From SbD1 sp049300095 (GTDB taxonomy: Bacteria; Desulfobacterota; Syntrophobacteria; Syntrophobacterales; Syntrophobacteraceae): 15,227 nucleotides of DNA. Under the pieces are notes generated by a model. It did not search any database. It saw nothing but the letters and a program-made list of their open reading frames with translations, and was not told the DNA's origin. The stretch is from positions 1-15,227 of the forward strand of contig JBAQYM010000062.1 of NCBI GenBank assembly GCA_049300095.1, read 5' to 3'. Below are positions 13,755-15,227 of the stretch, in pieces. Made by a program: the position numbers and the translations under genes. Numbering within the stretch: position 1 is the first letter of the stretch; the number at the start of each line of letters is the position of its first letter.

Positions 13755-14789
13755 ATGGAAAACATAAGCATTATAGAACAGGAAGAACTGATACGAAAAT
13801 ACCTGGACGAGGACAATAAGGAGGCGGCCGTTAAGCTCATCTTCGAGCTCGTGACCGCCTGCGCCAAGGAGAAGAATTTCAGGGCCGCCGAGGCCCTTCG
13901 CGACCGCATCTTCGAAATCGACCCGCTGGCTCTCGCTGAAATCATCCGATCGGGCGAAATCATCGAAGAGGAAAAAAGTGAGGCGATCGATAAGGGGCAC
14001 CGTGAAATCTGGGGCAAGCTCTACGACAGCCTGAGCGTCGAAGAGGCGAACGTGCTCTACTTCGCATTGAAGACGGAGTCGTACGCCCCCGACACGACGG
14101 TTTACGCCCAGGGCGAGCATAAGCCCAGGCTCTATTTCGTAAACAGCGGCCGCCTCAAGATTTTCTACCTCAAAGACGGCCGGGAGGTGCTCCTCAAGAT
14201 GCTCGGAAGAGGGCATATCGCCGGCGAGGACACCTTCTTCTCGAGCAACATGTGCACCACTTCGATGGTGACCCTCGGCAGCGCGGAGGTGAGTTACCTG
14301 GACGCGGAGGTCCTGAGGTATTGGAAAACCGGCTCCCCGGTGCTCGAATCGAAGCTTCAGGATTTTGCGTCGCGGTCGAAAAAGATAAAAGACCTGATCG
14401 CGGAAAGAGAACTGGACCGCCGCAGCCTCCGGCGGGCCCAGGTGTGGGGAAGGGGGGACGCCCACCTGATGAGCGTGGCGGCCATACCTGTCGGAAAGCC
14501 TTTCAGGGTGGACGTGATCGACATCTCGCGCGGCGGGGCCGGTTTCCTGGTGCGGATCACAAAAAAAGAAACGGCCAACCTGCTTCTCGGCCAGAAGGTG
14601 AACGTCCGCTACGTTCACCCCCAGACGAACGCCTCGAAAACGATAAACCAGAACGGCACGATCGTGGCCGTCCGGTTTCATCCGCTCGAAGACTGCTCGG
14701 TCAGCGTCAAATTCGACGGCATGATAGAGGAAAAACTGATCGAAGAATTCGAACGATTCTCCCCGCCCCCCGCCGAGTTCGATTATTAG
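13755..14789 (+). CDS. Cyclic-nucleotide-binding-like domain fused to a PilZ domain
   Basis: A 344-residue soluble protein in three parts. Residues 1 to about 85 are helical and charged (EQEELIRKYLDEDNKEAAVK, then EKNFRAAEALRDRIFEID), possibly TPR-like. Residues about 88-200 have the CNB fold (LYDSLSVEEANVLYFALKTE, TTVYAQGE, LYFVNSGRLKIFYLKDGRE, LLKMLGRGHIAGEDTFF). Residues about 220-340 form a PilZ domain with R222-RSL-R226 and D256-I-S258-R-G-G261. In the phosphate-binding cassette G157-E158 is present, but the arginine that normally contacts the cyclic phosphate is absent (SSNMCTTSM), so binding of cAMP or cGMP in the usual way is doubtful. There is no DNA-binding helix-turn-helix, so it is not a Crp-type regulator. 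GGAGA five to nine bases before ATG (13746-13750) supports the start. It is a likely c-di-GMP receptor that may integrate a second input. Confidence 0.9.
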   Translation: MENISIIEQEELIRKYLDEDNKEAAVKLIFELVTACAKEKNFRAAEALRDRIFEIDPLALAEIIRSGEIIEEEKSEAIDKGHREIWGKLYDSLSVEEANVLYFALKTESYAPDTTVYAQGEHKPRLYFVNSGRLKIFYLKDGREVLLKMLGRGHIAGEDTFFSSNMCTTSMVTLGSAEVSYLDAEVLRYWKTGSPVLESKLQDFASRSKKIKDLIAERELDRRSLRRAQVWGRGDAHLMSVAAIPVGKPFRVDVIDISRGGAGFLVRITKKETANLLLGQKVNVRYVHPQTNASKTINQNGTIVAVRFHPLEDCSVSVKFDGMIEEKLIEEFERFSPPPAEFDY

Positions 14790-14952
14790 CCGGTGAACGC
14801 CTGTAAAATCCGTTGCCGAAGGGTTTCATGCCCGGGCCGGTCCGCCTGTGGAGCAACCGTCCCTCAACGGGCTGTTGCCCAAACCACAGGTCCTTTCCCA
14901 GGTGCGGATTCAATCCCAATACGTTCGAGACGGTCGGTCCTTTCCTTTCCGG
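14790..14952. other. Spacer after the CNB-PilZ gene, no gene seen
   Basis: No intrinsic terminator or gene is visible directly after the stop codon. The stretch contains the 15-mer repeat at 14869-14883. From 14953 to the window end the sequence is almost wholly dispersed repeats, described separately; short open frames there read through repeats and are not called. Confidence 0.5.
14869..14883 (+). repeat. Dispersed 15-mer 'gggctgttgcccaaa', copy 3
   Basis: Identical to the minus-strand reading of 21-35, preceded by CCCTCAAC, similar to the GGGTTGAG context of the other copies. Confidence 0.6.
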
Positions 14953-15049
14953 CAGTCCGGGCGGGGATCAACCCCGCCCCTACGCCCAAAGGACGGCATC
15001 AGGCCCGCCGTAAATTCGTAGGGGCGGGGTTGAGGGGCTGTTGTCCAAA
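14953..15049. repeat. Composite repeat with 17-bp perfect inverted arms
   Basis: TCAACCCCGCCCCTACG (14968-14984) is the perfect complement of 15017-15033, with a 32-base spacer containing GGCCCGCCGTAAA. The left side includes the 19-mer shared with 4288-4306, and the right side runs into GGGCTGTTGTCCAAA (15035-15049), a 15-mer copy. The order of parts parallels 4002-4098, but there an extra ~45 bases separate GCCCGCCGTAAA from GGGGTTGAGGGGC. Confidence 0.75.
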
Positions 15050-15095
15050 AAGATTGCGAACCATCACGTGAAAAGTGCAAACAGCCCAACCCCCG

Positions 15096-15223
15096 GTGGG
15101 AGCGGCTTGTAGCCGCGATGGACTCGCCATGGCGGCGGATGCGCGTCCCAGTGGCAACGCCCCGGACTCTAACCGCGATCTCGTCGCTTTGGCACGCCCA
15201 TCGCGGCTACAAGCCGCTCCCAC
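15096..15223. repeat. REP doublet (REPIN-like), TGT-loop variant
   Basis: The 24-mer GTGGGAGCGGCTTGT plus AGCCGCGAT at 15096-15119 (+) is repeated perfectly inverted at 15200-15223, 80 bases apart. Both arms share the loop base T, unlike the TGC copies at 11924, 11994 and 6550. That the two arms of each doublet agree with each other indicates that they moved or were copied as one unit. Confidence 0.85.
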
Positions 15224-15227
15224 GGAT

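Noticed and set aside
13755..14789. CNB-PilZ protein considered as a Crp/Fnr transcription factor
   Set aside because: The part after the CNB fold is a PilZ barrel with RxxxR and DxSxxG, and no helix-turn-helix is visible.
14999..15223. Small open frames reading through the REP elements, with products containing GAACSRD or SRLQAAPT
   Set aside because: The TGC form of the REP is open in all six frames and the TGT form in five, so such frames arise automatically; outside sucB none has a gene context.

Overview
The window looks like chromosomal DNA of a GC-rich (visibly around 60% GC) Gram-negative bacterium with an oxidative TCA cycle, cyclic-di-GMP signalling and many dispersed palindromic repeats. 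Gene content (stand-alone PilZ proteins, a cyclic-nucleotide-binding/PilZ fusion, an unusual J-domain protein, a SYLF protein) together with the repeat style fits Desulfobacterota or a related 'deltaproteobacterial' lineage best. That placement is inference from gene style only; no rRNA or other phylogenetic marker is present.

Layout: 1-865 has no convincing gene and begins with a palindromic repeat. 866-2946 (+) holds a two-gene c-di-GMP pair: a YcgR-like PilZ effector and a GGDEF diguanylate cyclase with intact active site and I-site, ending at a strong bidirectional terminator. 3115-3810 (-) is an exported SYLF/Ysc84 protein. 3811-4328 is a repeat-rich spacer. 4329-10734 (-) encodes the whole 2-oxoglutarate dehydrogenase complex, read as sucA (E1), a foreign-looking small membrane-protein gene, sucB (E2) and lpdA (E3). 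11022-11402 (-) is a short PilZ protein, 12115-13179 (-) a C-terminal J-domain protein, and 13755-14789 (+) a CNB-PilZ protein. The right end (14790-15227) is repeats only.

How the genes work together: E1, E2 and E3 jointly convert 2-oxoglutarate to succinyl-CoA. The GGDEF enzyme makes c-di-GMP, and the three PilZ proteins carry the residues expected for sensing it, so four of ten genes belong to one second-messenger network.

The most unusual material is the repeat layer. At least seven different repeat families occur here, mostly as closely spaced inverted pairs. One family, a REP-like 24-mer of the type RAYT transposases mobilise, forms two inverted doublets (11924-12017, 15096-15223), and a single copy lies inside the sucB coding sequence, where it encodes part of an interdomain linker. 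A second family flanks the low-GC two-TM gene that separates sucA from sucB. A 19-unit degenerate heptamer array ends 17 bases before the CNB-PilZ start codon and has a short inverted counterpart about 300 bases upstream. No transposase, CRISPR array, tRNA or rRNA was recognised.
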